A stretch of DNA of 64,000 nt from Aliidiomarina sedimenti (GCF_003986955.1 NZ_PIPN01000004.1:124001-188000); one strand, 5' to 3'; shown: positions 17,016-26,487, numbered from the stretch's first letter. Numbers and translations are program-made. Notes: a model not told the origin generated them from the letters alone.

Positions 17016-17462
17016 ATGAACACACAACGCTTACACAAACTATTCGCTTCGCACGCCGGAACAGCCGCTTTATTGCTGCGGGTTCCGGTTGGAATAATTC
17101 TAGTCGCCCACGGCGCCCAAAAGCTGTTTGGCTGGTTCGGCGGTCATGGGTTAGCTGGTACCGCGGAATGGATGACAAGTATTGGTCTGCAACCGGGCTT
17201 ACTGATGGCGTTACTGGCCGGTGGCGCGGAATTCTTTGGCGGCCTGGCTTTGATTCTGGGCTTATTGACTCGCCCTGCGGCACTGGTATCCGCCGTGACT
17301 ATGGTGGTGGCAATTTTCAGTGTCCACATCAGCAATGGTTTGTTTATGGCAAATGGCGGCTATGAATTTGCACTGACCCTGCTGGCAGCAACCGCGGCGT
17401 TAACCTTGCAGGGCGGTGGTCGTTTTGCCCTGGATAACCTGATCGCAGGCAAACTGCAGTAA
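17016..17462 (+). CDS. DoxX-family membrane protein
   Basis: The 148-residue protein has four membrane spans. The phrase GIILVAHGAQKLFGWFGGHG near the N-terminus is the signature of DoxX family members of proteobacteria. DoxX-type proteins are linked to redox or detoxification but no single reaction is established. The LysR gene is divergent, with 158 bp between the starts, and the downstream neighbour is a DODA-like dioxygenase, a pairing often seen in gammaproteobacteria. Confidence 0.88.
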   Translation: MNTQRLHKLFASHAGTAALLLRVPVGIILVAHGAQKLFGWFGGHGLAGTAEWMTSIGLQPGLLMALLAGGAEFFGGLALILGLLTRPAALVSAVTMVVAIFSVHISNGLFMANGGYEFALTLLAATAALTLQGGGRFALDNLIAGKLQ

Positions 17463-17471
17463 AGCTCATAC

Positions 17472-17498
17472 AGCACGGCGTGCAGCCGTGCTCCTTTT
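17472..17498 (+). terminator. Terminator-like hairpin after doxX
   Basis: AGCACGGC pairs perfectly with GCCGTGCT around GTGCA, followed by CCTTTT. It lies between doxX and the dioxygenase gene, so the latter may be expressed at a reduced level or from its own promoter. Confidence 0.75.
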
Positions 17499-17517
17499 AT
17501 CAACCAAGGTGCATGAC

Positions 17518-18366
17518 ATGCAAACCCACACCCGTACCCAGGGGACGCCCGATGTTTTATACATTTCTCATGGTGGTGGCCCGTTGCCGTTACTGGGCGA
17601 CCCGGCTCATCGCGAATTGGTAGTGCAACTTAAAGCTATAGCGAACGAACTGGTGAAGCCCGCCGCGATTCTGGTCATCAGCGCTCACTGGGAAACCGCC
17701 GTGGCGACGGTTACCGCCAGTGCTCAGCCTGAGCTACTCTACGACTATTCCGGGTTCCCGGCGGAGTCCTACCAGATCAAATACCCTGCCCCCGGCTCCC
17801 CCGCGCTGGCAGAACAGTTACAGGCGGTATTACAGCAAGCTGGTATGGCGTGCGAGCTGGATACCCAACGCGGACTGGACCACGGGGTGTTTGTGCCGTT
17901 GAAAATCATGTATCCGCAAGCGGACATTCCTGTGGTGCAGCTATCACTGGTTAACAGCCTCGACGCGCGCACTCATATTCAACTGGGGCAGGCCCTGCAA
18001 CAGCTTGATCTGGAAAATGTGCTGGTGATGGGCTCAGGTTTCTCGTTTCATAATATGCGCGCCTTTTTCGCACCGTCGTCGGATGACAGCAATCGGCGCA
18101 ACCAGGCGTTCGAGGACTGGCTCAAGTATACCTGTGTCAGCCCAGAGCTGAGTGAAGGGCAGCGACTTGAACGACTGATTAACTGGGAGTCCGCCCCGGA
18201 GGCCCGTTTCTGCCATCCGCGCGAAGAGCATTTGCTGCCGTTGCATGTCTGCTACGGACTTGCCCAGAGGCGTTGTGCGCACTATCAGTCAGCCACCGTA
18301 CTGGGTAAGCAGGCGGGAATGTTCTATTGGCCCGCCGTAGCAGCGACGGGCCTTAGCCAAGGCTAA
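17518..18366 (+). CDS. DODA-type extradiol aromatic ring-opening dioxygenase (YgiD-like)
   Basis: The ATG at 17518 was chosen because the family starts shortly before the metal motif YISHGGGPLPLLG. Two histidine ligands are visible, in SHGGGP and SAHWE, and a further one in HGVFVPLKIMYP. YgiD and plant DODA open the ring of DOPA or related catechols. The 282-residue length is close to the family's. The physiological substrate here is unknown. It overlaps the converging M24 peptidase gene by 4 bp. Confidence 0.87.
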   Translation: MQTHTRTQGTPDVLYISHGGGPLPLLGDPAHRELVVQLKAIANELVKPAAILVISAHWETAVATVTASAQPELLYDYSGFPAESYQIKYPAPGSPALAEQLQAVLQQAGMACELDTQRGLDHGVFVPLKIMYPQADIPVVQLSLVNSLDARTHIQLGQALQQLDLENVLVMGSGFSFHNMRAFFAPSSDDSNRRNQAFEDWLKYTCVSPELSEGQRLERLINWESAPEARFCHPREEHLLPLHVCYGLAQRRCAHYQSATVLGKQAGMFYWPAVAATGLSQG

Positions 18367-19787
18367 CGAACCAAATGCCATTCTGTCTGACGGCCCGCGG
18401 CATAGATTACCCGCTCGCCGTCAAAGTAGGCCGTTTGTTCGAGCATAATCTGAATAGTCTGGTTATCCCACTCTGGCAATGGCTGCCGAATATTGCCTTC
18501 AATGGCGTACGCGGTGTTGGGGTGCAGCGGCCAGTCGCCGTTGACGGCGGTAGGACCCTGATTATCCCACATCCCAATGGTGGGGCCCGGTGCATGGCCA
18601 AACAAGCCGATCGGGTGGGTATAGGTGCTGCTGGTAATGCCCTGACGTTCACTTTCAGCGCGGGTCGCGGCGAGGATGTCGTTGCCACTGCGACCGCTCA
18701 CAAATTCACTGGTCAGAATATCCTGCCACTGATTGCCAGTCCGTAATGCAGTTTTTAATCCGGCTGGTGCGTCGTATTCGTGGTTACGCAAAACATACGC
18801 CATCTCCTGCGTATCGGTGCACATCTTCAGGTAACAGATGCCAACGTCGGTATGCAGCACATCACCGCGCTGAATCACACCGCGACCGTTACTGCAAAAA
18901 GGCATGTCGTCGCTGCATTGGTTGTCATGGCGCTGGAAGGTGACATAAGGCATGAACCAGGCGGGCAGATTCAGGTCGGCAAAGCGCTGACGGATATACC
19001 AGGCCACATCGTCGGTGGTGGTAGCCCCCGGCGTTATGACCCTGCTGCTAAAGGCTTCGGCGATAACCCCCCGTGCTAAACCAACCGCCTGTGCATAGAC
19101 ATCGAGTTCTGCCTGAGTACGGGTTTCCAGCCAGCGCACGCTAAGTTGTTCTGCACTGGTCAGGCGTGGATGGTAAGACTCTGGCAATGCATCCAGTAAG
19201 CGCTGGTGAAGAGCCTTGGTCAGGCCATCAGCTTCGGGCCAGTGGGTCGATACGTTAATCCCAATCCGGGCGGGATCTTTCTGCTCAATCAGACTTGCCA
19301 GTGCCGCCCATTGCTCATCCAGATCGCCGCCCGACCAGGCGGACTCATAGGGGTCGCCAAGCGGGTAGGTATTCACCGACAAGCGTTCGATGGTACCGTT
19401 TTCTGTCCTGTTAAATACCAGCATGGTGGTGCGGCGGGCAGCGAACGTTGGTTGCGGCACTAGGCTGAAGTAGACCGGATCTTCCGCATATTCGCGGTTT
19501 ATCACCAGCCACATATCAAGCCCGGCTTGTTCCATTAACGGCGGTAACAATTGCTCGAGGCGTTGGTCCAGAATGGTATTTTCAGGCTCAATGCGGTCGC
19601 GGAACGGCAGCACCGCGAATTCGTCAGCGGATGCAATAACCCGGCCCTGAGTGGCGGGCTCTTGCTGAGCCTGGGCAGGGGTAAACAGGGTGCTAATGAT
19701 CAGTATCACCAGCAGAGCAACAACGATGGCGAGGAACGTTAAAACGCCGTGCTTGTAGACGCGCTGATCTTTTTTATTAGTTTTCAT
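18363..19787 (-). CDS. M24-family peptidase (Xaa-Pro type), membrane-anchored or secreted
   Basis: The 474-residue protein has an N-terminal hydrophobic segment at about 17-38 ending in AQA, either a signal peptide or an anchor. The C-terminal half is the pita-bread domain: HTDVGICYLKMCTD, THPIGLFGHAPGPTIG, YAIEGNI and IMLEQT supply the expected aspartate, histidine and glutamate metal ligands. The N-terminal half resembles creatinase-like domains. It is likely a periplasmic dipeptidase or aminopeptidase; specificity is not visible. It lies apart from operon partners. Confidence 0.8.
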   Translation of the reverse strand: MKTNKKDQRVYKHGVLTFLAIVVALLVILIISTLFTPAQAQQEPATQGRVIASADEFAVLPFRDRIEPENTILDQRLEQLLPPLMEQAGLDMWLVINREYAEDPVYFSLVPQPTFAARRTTMLVFNRTENGTIERLSVNTYPLGDPYESAWSGGDLDEQWAALASLIEQKDPARIGINVSTHWPEADGLTKALHQRLLDALPESYHPRLTSAEQLSVRWLETRTQAELDVYAQAVGLARGVIAEAFSSRVITPGATTTDDVAWYIRQRFADLNLPAWFMPYVTFQRHDNQCSDDMPFCSNGRGVIQRGDVLHTDVGICYLKMCTDTQEMAYVLRNHEYDAPAGLKTALRTGNQWQDILTSEFVSGRSGNDILAATRAESERQGITSSTYTHPIGLFGHAPGPTIGMWDNQGPTAVNGDWPLHPNTAYAIEGNIRQPLPEWDNQTIQIMLEQTAYFDGERVIYAAGRQTEWHLVR

Positions 19788-19820
19788 AGCCTGTCCTGTG
19801 GTTATAAACGGCCAGCGCTG

Positions 19821-19991
19821 TCAGCTTTCTTCCAGCCGCTGAATCTCGCGCCACAGTTGGTCCGCCTGCGCAGACAGCTGTGAATGAGCGCGAATATCGC
19901 CATTGCGTTGTGCCTGCATGGACTTTTCCTGCAATGCAGACAGCTCTTTACGTAATTTACTGGTCGGGTTTTTCTTAAACCATCCAAACAT
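19821..19991 (-). CDS. DUF6435-like small protein, 56 aa
   Basis: This short gene reads MFGWFKKNPTSKLRKELSAL at its start and ends in WREIQRLEES. The opening MFGxFKKxP and the internal QAQRNGDIRAHSQL match what I recall of the DUF6435 family of small cytoplasmic proteins. The chain is predicted to be one or two charged helices, and the family has no known function. The region also contains a longer overlapping frame with no family features, which I take to be noncoding. It lies 33 bp upstream of the M24 peptidase gene and could be co-transcribed with it. Confidence 0.8.
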   Translation of the reverse strand: MFGWFKKNPTSKLRKELSALQEKSMQAQRNGDIRAHSQLSAQADQLWREIQRLEES

Positions 19992-20124
19992 ACAAACCTC
20001 TTGGTAGTCTTGGCAACTATTTAATCTCGGTAGGTATCTTACGCAGCCAGGTAACGAACAGATCCCTCTAAGCCTGTGATAACCTTATCGGGACGTACAA
20101 ACATCGGCTAAATGGAAGTCAGCA

Positions 20125-20544
20125 ATGAATCGAGTAGTGATAACGGGCGCCTTGAGTCTGCTGGTGACGGCTTGTGCCCATGATACAGGGACGAGCGCCG
20201 TAACGGATGACGCTGGCGAGGCTCGCGTTGTCGATCAAGCCCTGGTGGCGCAAGGCAAGCGCGAATTTATTCGCTGTGTAGCCTGCCATTCAGTGGACGC
20301 AGATGGCCGGGCGATTTCGGGGCCTCATCTGGAAGGGATTATCGGCCGTCAGTTTGGCGATGTGGAAGGCTGGCAGTTTCCGCAGCATCTTTCCGAGCAT
20401 GATTTTGTCTGGACAGAATCACGCATGGATAACTGGCTGCAGGATCCGCAAGCCATGGTCGATACCATGTGTCTGCCATTTACCGGGCTTTCCAGTGAGC
20501 AGGCGCGGGCGGCGCTTATTGCTTACATGAAAAACCCGGAATAA
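20125..20544 (+). CDS. Class I cytochrome c, probable lipoprotein
   Basis: The 139-residue protein has a lipoprotein-like signal (SLLVTAC) and one covalent haem site CVACH near residue 53, with a GPHL turn after it. A methionine in DTMCLPF or later may be the distal ligand. The size fits a small electron carrier exported to the periplasm and probably lipid-anchored. No partner oxidase or reductase is adjacent. It is transcribed toward a thioesterase gene on the other strand. Confidence 0.85.
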   Translation: MNRVVITGALSLLVTACAHDTGTSAVTDDAGEARVVDQALVAQGKREFIRCVACHSVDADGRAISGPHLEGIIGRQFGDVEGWQFPQHLSEHDFVWTESRMDNWLQDPQAMVDTMCLPFTGLSSEQARAALIAYMKNPE

Positions 20545-20564
20545 TTAGGCTCGAGCCGAAAACA

Positions 20565-21386
20565 CTAGCCAAATACCGTAATGGTCTGTCGGCTAATTGC
20601 CACCAAATTACCGTCTTCGTCCCAGATATTGGCATGGGTATGGCCATACCCGTCGGCAGCATAGTCGATATAGGCGACATACTGCCACCAGCTGCGAGTA
20701 GTGCGGTGGCTGGGCAAAGGCTCGGGGAACTCAATCGTCCAGGTCAGAGAACTGGCCGGCGCCGGGTGCTTCAAATGAGGCAAAACGGCCGGTGGCCAGG
20801 CATCAACCAGGCCGAGGAATAAACCGATATCGATCGGCTGGTCTTCTTCGGCATAGCGCATCCAGCCGCCGAATTCACGCTCTGGCTGGTTGCTAAAAGG
20901 CATCGCGCCAACATTGAGACGGTACTCGTAATGCCGGGCGAACTCAGGCACCAGATCTGAACGTGGCATGTCCGCCCCTTTGTCACGCGAGGGAACGGAA
21001 GAGGCCGGGGTCTCGGTTACCCGTACCACTGAGTCGCGTGAACGGCCGAAGGTTAACAGGGCGCTGAGTCCGACCTGACCTTGCTGTTCGATGTCGACGC
21101 TGACCTGGGTTACATTTTTACCCTGCCGCAAAATCCTCCGTTTCAGTACCACAGGACCCACCGCCAGCGGGCCTACAAACGAGACTGTCATCGCCCGTAT
21201 AGCCTGCCCTGTTTCGACACCATTGAATCCGTGTTGATAGGCAATGGCAGCACCGAACCCGCCGAAGAAGGCACGACCCTGTGACCAGCCTGCGGGTAAC
21301 TCAATGGTCTGCTCGGCCTCGTCTGAAAGCGCATTTAAGGTGGCTGTGAATTGCATTCCTTTGAACTGCATTCCTTTAAACTGCAT
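20565..21386 (-). CDS. TesB-like acyl-CoA thioesterase (double hotdog)
   Basis: The 273-residue protein has the two-hotdog layout of TesB-type thioesterases: an N-terminal GWSQGRAFFGGFGAA near 40 and a C-terminal hotdog ending in ANIWDEDGNLVAISRQT, which is the family's classic closing strand. It should hydrolyse acyl-CoA thioesters. The start is ambiguous: a 15-bp unit is repeated so that three in-frame ATG codons occur at 21386, 21371 and 21356. I give the longest. Confidence 0.85.
   Translation of the reverse strand: MQFKGMQFKGMQFTATLNALSDEAEQTIELPAGWSQGRAFFGGFGAAIAYQHGFNGVETGQAIRAMTVSFVGPLAVGPVVLKRRILRQGKNVTQVSVDIEQQGQVGLSALLTFGRSRDSVVRVTETPASSVPSRDKGADMPRSDLVPEFARHYEYRLNVGAMPFSNQPEREFGGWMRYAEEDQPIDIGLFLGLVDAWPPAVLPHLKHPAPASSLTWTIEFPEPLPSHRTTRSWWQYVAYIDYAADGYGHTHANIWDEDGNLVAISRQTITVFG
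21356..21386 (-). repeat. 15-bp in-frame repeat that triples the start codon
   Basis: Units ATGCAGTTTAAAGGA and ATGCAGTTCAAAGGA precede a third, diverged ATGCAATTC. Each unit adds MQFKG to the N-terminus. The AAAGGA inside each unit abuts the next ATG, too close to serve it as a ribosome site. Confidence 0.85.
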
Positions 21387-21463
21387 TGTAAATTCCCGTT
21401 AGTTACGAACCATAAAACAGCCTGATTGTAGCCAGCATCAACAGCTCTGACCAGAGCGCCTGG

Positions 21464-22471
21464 CTAGAACTCCAGAACGATCTTGCCAAAGTGACCGCCT
21501 TTTTTCTGCACAGCGAATGCATCGGCCAGCTTCTCCAGCGCAAATGTCTGGTCGATGACCGGCTTGATGGCGGTGCTTTCAAGTGCGCGTATCATCGCCA
21601 GTTGCTGTGCGCGGTTGCCGACAATCAAACCATGCAGCTTCTGTTGACGGGCCATTAATGCGACCGTGGGAACCTCACCGGAAATGCCGGTTAGCACACC
21701 AATCAGTGAAATATGACCTCCGATTCGGGTGGCTTGAATGGATTGTGTCAGGGTTGCCGGACCGCCCACTTCAACCGTGTGGTCAACGCCGCGACCAGCG
21801 GTCAGCTCACGCACTTTGTCACCCCAGTCCGGGGTGGTTTTGTAGTTGATCACATGATCAGCACCCAGGCTTTGCACCCGTTTCAATTTTTCATCCGACG
21901 ACGACGTAGCAATCACCGTTGCGCCCATCGCTTTGGCGAGTTGTAGGGAAAAAATGGAAACCCCACCGGTGCCCAGGACCAATACTGTGTCGCCTGCTTT
22001 TAACTGGCCATTCACCACCAGCGCGCGCCACGCGGTCAGCCCTGCAGTGGTTAAAGTGGCGGCTTCAGCAAAGCTATAGCCTTGTGGCGCGCGGGTAAAC
22101 GCAGTTGCAGGGCGCACCACATATTCACAGGCGAAGCCATCAATGCCATCGCCGGGCGTGGTGGAAAAGTCAGCTATTTCTGGCTCGCCATCGAGCCACT
22201 CAGGAAAGAAGGTGGAGACCACGTGGTCACCGGGCTGGAACTCACTGACTCCATCGCCGACCGCTTCAACCACGCCAGCGCCGTCCGACATGGGGATCCG
22301 CCCATCCGCTGCGGGCATCTGTCCGAGTGCCACGCCGAGATCATGAAAATTAAGCGAGCTGGCATGTATACGTACCCGGATTTCACCGCGACCAGGTTGA
22401 CCGGGATCATCCAGCTCGACCACTTTTAAATTATCGAGGCCACCCGGTTTCTGCAGTTGAATCGCTTTCAT
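21464..22471 (-). CDS. Zinc-free MDR-family NAD(P)-dependent oxidoreductase
   Basis: The 335-residue protein has the medium-chain dehydrogenase/reductase fold: an N-terminal GroES-like half with ASSLNFHDLGVALGQMP, and a Rossmann half with VLVLGTGGVSIFSLQLAKAMG. The pattern is that of the NAD(P)-dependent alcohol dehydrogenase/quinone oxidoreductase branch, lacking the four-cysteine structural zinc loop. It likely reduces an enone, quinone or aldehyde; the substrate is not visible. A separate promoter region with TTGACTT repeats lies upstream. Confidence 0.87.
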   Translation of the reverse strand: MKAIQLQKPGGLDNLKVVELDDPGQPGRGEIRVRIHASSLNFHDLGVALGQMPAADGRIPMSDGAGVVEAVGDGVSEFQPGDHVVSTFFPEWLDGEPEIADFSTTPGDGIDGFACEYVVRPATAFTRAPQGYSFAEAATLTTAGLTAWRALVVNGQLKAGDTVLVLGTGGVSIFSLQLAKAMGATVIATSSSDEKLKRVQSLGADHVINYKTTPDWGDKVRELTAGRGVDHTVEVGGPATLTQSIQATRIGGHISLIGVLTGISGEVPTVALMARQQKLHGLIVGNRAQQLAMIRALESTAIKPVIDQTFALEKLADAFAVQKKGGHFGKIVLEF

Positions 22472-22490
22472 TACACACTCCTAATTTAGT

Positions 22491-22540
22491 ACGTCAATCG
22501 TCAAGTCAATCTTCAAGTCAAGCGTTAAGTCATTCATCGA
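22491..22540 (-). repeat. Short TTGACTT-type direct repeats upstream of the MDR gene
   Basis: Read on the minus strand the segment contains TTGACTTGAAGA, TTGACTTGACGA and TTGACG in succession at 12-bp steps, preceded by TGACTTAACGC. Each unit looks like a -35 hexamer. They lie just before the MDR ribosome site in the space shared with katG. Confidence 0.6.
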
Positions 22541-22707
22541 TGACCTTCAGCTTAAACTAATAGTCGCCGCAGCGTTAGTTAACCAAAATGTAATAAACCG
22601 ATGAATTCAATCTGTTTTTCCAATTGATTATGCATTTCTTAAATGGATTTATAACTTTATAGTAAGCAGGCTTAATAATCTCTCTCATATGTCAGAGGAA
22701 CCAAACT

Positions 22708-24945
22708 ATGTTTAAAACAAAAAAAACGGCGCTAGCTGCGGTTGCAGTAGCCATGTCAGCAATGCTGGCATCTGCGCCAGGATTTAGTTCCGGTAAGCCG
22801 GCATCAGGCGACTTCTGGTGGCCAGAGCAACTGGACCTGGCACCATTACGTCAGCACGGTGTCGAGTCGAACCCGCTTGGGCCTGACTTTAACTACGCAG
22901 AAGAATTCAAAAAACTTGATCTGCAGGCAGTTAAAGCCGATATCGAAGCATTAATGACAGATTCTCAGGACTGGTGGCCAGCCGACTACGGTCATTACGG
23001 TCCGTTCTTTATTCGTATGGCATGGCACAGTGCGGGTACCTACCGTGAATACGATGGTCGTGGTGGTGCAGGCGGTGCTCAGCAGCGTTTTGAACCGCTT
23101 AACAGCTGGCCGGACAACGTTAACCTGGACCGCGCTCGTCGCCTGCTTTGGCCAATCAAAGAAAAATATGGTCACTCGCTTTCATGGGCCGACCTGATGG
23201 TTCTGACGGGGAACGTAGCCATGGAATCAATGGGCTTCCCAACATTCGGTTTTGCTGGCGGTCGTGAAGATCAATGGCAGGCAGATATCACCTATTGGGG
23301 TATGGAAGAAGAATGGCTGGGTCATGAAGAGCGCTATAGTGGTGGCGATGAGGGAGAGCGCGATTTAGAGCGTCCGCTGGCTGCCACTCAAATGGGTCTG
23401 ATCTATGTCAACCCGGAAGGTCCGAACGGTAACCCTGATCCTCTGGCTGCGGCGGAAGATATTCGTGAAACCTTCGGCCGTATGGCAATGAATGATGAAG
23501 AAACCGTTGCTCTGATCGCAGGTGGTCACACCTTCGGTAAAGCACACGGCGCGCACAAACCAAGTGATTGTTTAGAGCGTGAACCAGCGGCTGCTGATAT
23601 TGAAGACCAGGGCCTCGGCTGGGTCAACAATTGTGGCAAAGGAAATGCTGAAGACACTATCACTTCAGGTCTGGAAGGCGCATGGTCGGCCAACCCGATT
23701 GCCTGGACCACGCAATACCTGGACAACCTGTTCGGTTTTGAATGGGAAATGACCCGTAGTCCGGCTGGCGCTATTCAGTGGATCCCGGTCGATGGTCAGG
23801 GTTCAACAATGGTTCCTGATGCGCACCGCGACGGCGTGCGTCATGCACCAATTATGTTTACCACCGATATGTCACTACGTGAAGATCCGGCCTACCGTGA
23901 AATCTCAATGCGTTTCAAAGAGGACCCGGCTGAGTTCGAAGATGCCTTCGCGCGTGCCTGGTTCAAACTGACCCATCGTGACATGGGCCCTCGTGCTCGT
24001 TACCTCGGCAGTGAAGTTCCTGAAGAAGCGTTAATCTGGCAGGATCCTATTCCTGAGCTTGAACATGAGCTGGTCAATGCACGCGATATTCGTCGCCTGA
24101 AGTCTGAAATTCTTGATTCTGGCCTGACTGTACCTGAAATGGTGCGTACTGCATGGGCGTCGGCTTCGACCTTCCGTGGCAGTGATATGCGTGGTGGTGC
24201 AAACGGTGCTCGCATCCGTCTTGAACCACAAATTAACTGGGAAGCGAATAACCCGGACGAGTTAGCTCGTGTTCTGGAAACGCTGGAAGGCATTCAGACT
24301 GAGTTCAACAACCGTCGCGGCAACCGTGGTATTTCCCTGGCAGATCTGATTGTACTGGCTGGCGCTACTGCGGTAGAAAAAGCAGCGAGCGACGCAGGCT
24401 ATGACATTGAAGTTCCATTTGAACCAGGTCGTGCGGATGCACTGGCCGAGCAGACCGACGTCGATGCGTTCAACATGCTCAAGCCTGATGCTGATGGTTT
24501 CCGTAACTACTACAGCGAAGATGCCCGTGTGTCGCCTGCAGAAATGCTGGTTGATAAGTCTAACCTGCTGACCTTAACCATTCCTGAAATGACGGTACTG
24601 GTTGGTGGCTTGCGTGCACTGGATGCGAATACAGGTGGTGCGCAGCACGGTGTTTTCACTGACCGTCCTGGCCAGCTGAGCAATGACTTCTTTGTAAACC
24701 TGGTCGATATGTCTACTCGTTGGGAAAAGTCTGACGACGAAGACGGTATCTTCAACGGCTATGACCGCAGCAGCGGTGACCTGAAGTGGACGGCGACCCC
24801 GGTTGACCTGATCTTCGGTTCCAACGCAGAACTGCGTGCTACCGCTGAAGCCTATGCGGTATCTGGTGTGGAAGAGAAGTTCGTGAACGACTTTGTCAGC
24901 GCCTGGACGAAAGTAATGCAGCTGGACCGTTTCGACCTGCGGTAA
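22708..24945 (+). CDS. katG: KatG catalase-peroxidase, exported form
   Basis: The 745-residue enzyme has a signal-like start [20 protein letters not shown] with small-residue cleavage near residue 25, so it is probably periplasmic like KatP. The distal catalytic triad is visible in [11 protein letters not shown] (Arg, Trp, His). The proximal haem histidine is in [11 protein letters not shown]. The Met-Tyr-Trp adduct residues are all present (Tyr in TYWGMEEEW, Met in FGRMAMND). It removes hydrogen peroxide. A TCAGAGGAACC ribosome site precedes the ATG. I see no clear OxyR palindrome. Confidence 0.97.
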   Translation: MFKTKKTALAAVAVAMSAMLASAPGFSSGKPASGDFWWPEQLDLAPLRQHGVESNPLGPDFNYAEEFKKLDLQAVKADIEALMTDSQDWWPADYGHYGPFFIRMAWHSAGTYREYDGRGGAGGAQQRFEPLNSWPDNVNLDRARRLLWPIKEKYGHSLSWADLMVLTGNVAMESMGFPTFGFAGGREDQWQADITYWGMEEEWLGHEERYSGGDEGERDLERPLAATQMGLIYVNPEGPNGNPDPLAAAEDIRETFGRMAMNDEETVALIAGGHTFGKAHGAHKPSDCLEREPAAADIEDQGLGWVNNCGKGNAEDTITSGLEGAWSANPIAWTTQYLDNLFGFEWEMTRSPAGAIQWIPVDGQGSTMVPDAHRDGVRHAPIMFTTDMSLREDPAYREISMRFKEDPAEFEDAFARAWFKLTHRDMGPRARYLGSEVPEEALIWQDPIPELEHELVNARDIRRLKSEILDSGLTVPEMVRTAWASASTFRGSDMRGGANGARIRLEPQINWEANNPDELARVLETLEGIQTEFNNRRGNRGISLADLIVLAGATAVEKAASDAGYDIEVPFEPGRADALAEQTDVDAFNMLKPDADGFRNYYSEDARVSPAEMLVDKSNLLTLTIPEMTVLVGGLRALDANTGGAQHGVFTDRPGQLSNDFFVNLVDMSTRWEKSDDEDGIFNGYDRSSGDLKWTATPVDLIFGSNAELRATAEAYAVSGVEEKFVNDFVSAWTKVMQLDRFDLR

Positions 24946-24983
24946 CAGCGAATTTGCTTTAACTGATGTTAGTTAGTCAATGA

Positions 24984-25012
24984 AACGGCGACCTGAGGGT
25001 CGCCGTTTTTTT
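24984..25012 (+). terminator. Terminator of katG
   Basis: AACGGCGACC pairs with the GGTCGCCGTT arm across a short TGAG loop and runs into seven T residues. Its location 38 bp after the katG stop is standard. Confidence 0.95.
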
Positions 25013-25024
25013 ATGCTTGGTTTT

Positions 25025-26026
25025 TTATAGTTGGTAAGTACGATAATAGTCATCCACCTGGCGGACAAAGTCGTCCAGTTGTGCAGTTGGCAGGTCATTC
25101 ACGCCGCCAGCACCGGCACGGCCACCACCATTGAATGCGCTGCAGAGCTGGTTGGCACCGCTTAAATGATGTTGTGGGGCGCGTAAGCTAATAGTCAGCG
25201 ATTCGCCCTGCCGTTCGCTGTAAGGATTCTGCGTCGCAACGACAATCGCCTTGCCGGGATGACGCCGGGCAAGAAGGTTAGCGAAACTGCCACTAATACG
25301 ACGTCCCCAGGGCTCCTCGCCGAGGTCTACCAGCATGACATGGCTGCTGGAATGGCTAGGTTGGGTTTGTTCGGCCCGGGCGATGTCCTGAGTAAAACCC
25401 TGATCGAGTAGCTGGTAAGCTGAGCTACTGTCGTCGATAACCGCAAACGGACTGTCGTAGTGGCAAAGCTGCTGGTAAAGGTCAGCCGGCGTCAGGTGCA
25501 AGTCACTTACCTGAGTGCCGTAACTGTTGTAATTCACCAGCCATCCCAACCGTTGCAGTTGGCTTTGCTGGGTTGGGGACAGGCCTTGTTCGATGGCGAG
25601 TTGAGTGGCAACTGCATCGAGATTATCCCCATAGGCGGCGGCTAAAGCCCACAGCCGATGTTGCCCCTGTATCAGCCTGTCGACGAGCAATCCGGTACAA
25701 ACGCTGGCCCCGGTTTCGATCAGGGTGTTTAATTTGGGGTGGGTAAAAAGCTGGTCGCTGTGGTGATGATCGCAATAGAAGACTGCAGCCACCTGATCGA
25801 TGCAGGCCTGCAGCGCCTGGCTATTTTTATCAAAGGGCAGATCGAACAGGTTCAGTTCAGCGCTGGCTAAGTCGTTAGCGGAAACCTGTTGCAGCAGAGC
25901 GTGGTCACGCTTTACCCCGGTGACCAGCATGTGCGTGTCAGCCTGCTCTGGCAGCGGGTGGACCTTGCGCCATTGCAGCAGCGCAAAAATGCCGTCGGCG
26001 TCGCCGTTAAAGATATCAATTACCAT
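25025..26026 (-). CDS. DHH-family phosphoesterase-like protein
   Basis: The 333-residue protein shows FNGDADGI near residue 6 and the signature DHHHSD near 90, which hold the manganese ions of DHH phosphoesterases. The C-terminal GGGRAGAGGVNDLP is the substrate-binding motif of the DHHA1 domain. The family includes nanoRNases, RecJ and cyclic dinucleotide hydrolases; here there is no PAS/GGDEF input, so an oligonucleotide or nucleotide substrate is more likely. It follows a small secreted protein gene with 17 bp between them. Confidence 0.85.
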   Translation of the reverse strand: MVIDIFNGDADGIFALLQWRKVHPLPEQADTHMLVTGVKRDHALLQQVSANDLASAELNLFDLPFDKNSQALQACIDQVAAVFYCDHHHSDQLFTHPKLNTLIETGASVCTGLLVDRLIQGQHRLWALAAAYGDNLDAVATQLAIEQGLSPTQQSQLQRLGWLVNYNSYGTQVSDLHLTPADLYQQLCHYDSPFAVIDDSSSAYQLLDQGFTQDIARAEQTQPSHSSSHVMLVDLGEEPWGRRISGSFANLLARRHPGKAIVVATQNPYSERQGESLTISLRAPQHHLSGANQLCSAFNGGGRAGAGGVNDLPTAQLDDFVRQVDDYYRTYQL

Positions 26027-26043
26027 GCAGGTTCCCGGGTGAA

Positions 26044-26487
26044 TCAGTCTGACACATAGAAGCGACCTTTAAGATTGGCACGAAGATGCTCCAGTGTCTG
26101 GTAATCGCCAGAAAAATAAGCCATCCCAGCCTGACGATGTATCCCATTGTCGGCCTGATCTCTATGCCGGTTTGCTATGTCTTCGAGTGTAAGCCCAAAC
26201 TCTGTAGTAAAGCGTTTAATGTCGTCGTTAAAGGTCTGCTCTAAATCTTCGCGCTCATAAGCACCAACCAGAAAAGGGACCGCGACCTGGTTTGTCCGCT
26301 TTTCGACCAGCAGGTTATGCTCAGCGAAAAATGCCACAGTCGCCTCCAGACTACCCGGCGCATAGTCGTCAAAATACGGTGCCGGGGTACCTTTAGTATG
26401 CGCCCCCTGAGGGGTGTTGGCATCCGCTGATAGCGGCAACACCAGAACGGCGCAAAGTATCCAGGCGGGTTTGATGATTGGTGGCAT
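26044..26487 (-). CDS. Secreted hypothetical protein, 147 aa
   Basis: The ATG at 26487 has AAGGAGA just upstream and so is preferred to an ATG 15 bp earlier that overlaps the marC stop codon. A signal peptide ends near SADA. The mature part is acidic and helical, with no cysteine pairs or known motif. It is translationally close to marC on one side and the DHH gene on the other, so the three likely form an operon. The function is unknown. Confidence 0.7.
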   Translation of the reverse strand: MPPIIKPAWILCAVLVLPLSADANTPQGAHTKGTPAPYFDDYAPGSLEATVAFFAEHNLLVEKRTNQVAVPFLVGAYEREDLEQTFNDDIKRFTTEFGLTLEDIANRHRDQADNGIHRQAGMAYFSGDYQTLEHLRANLKGRFYVSD

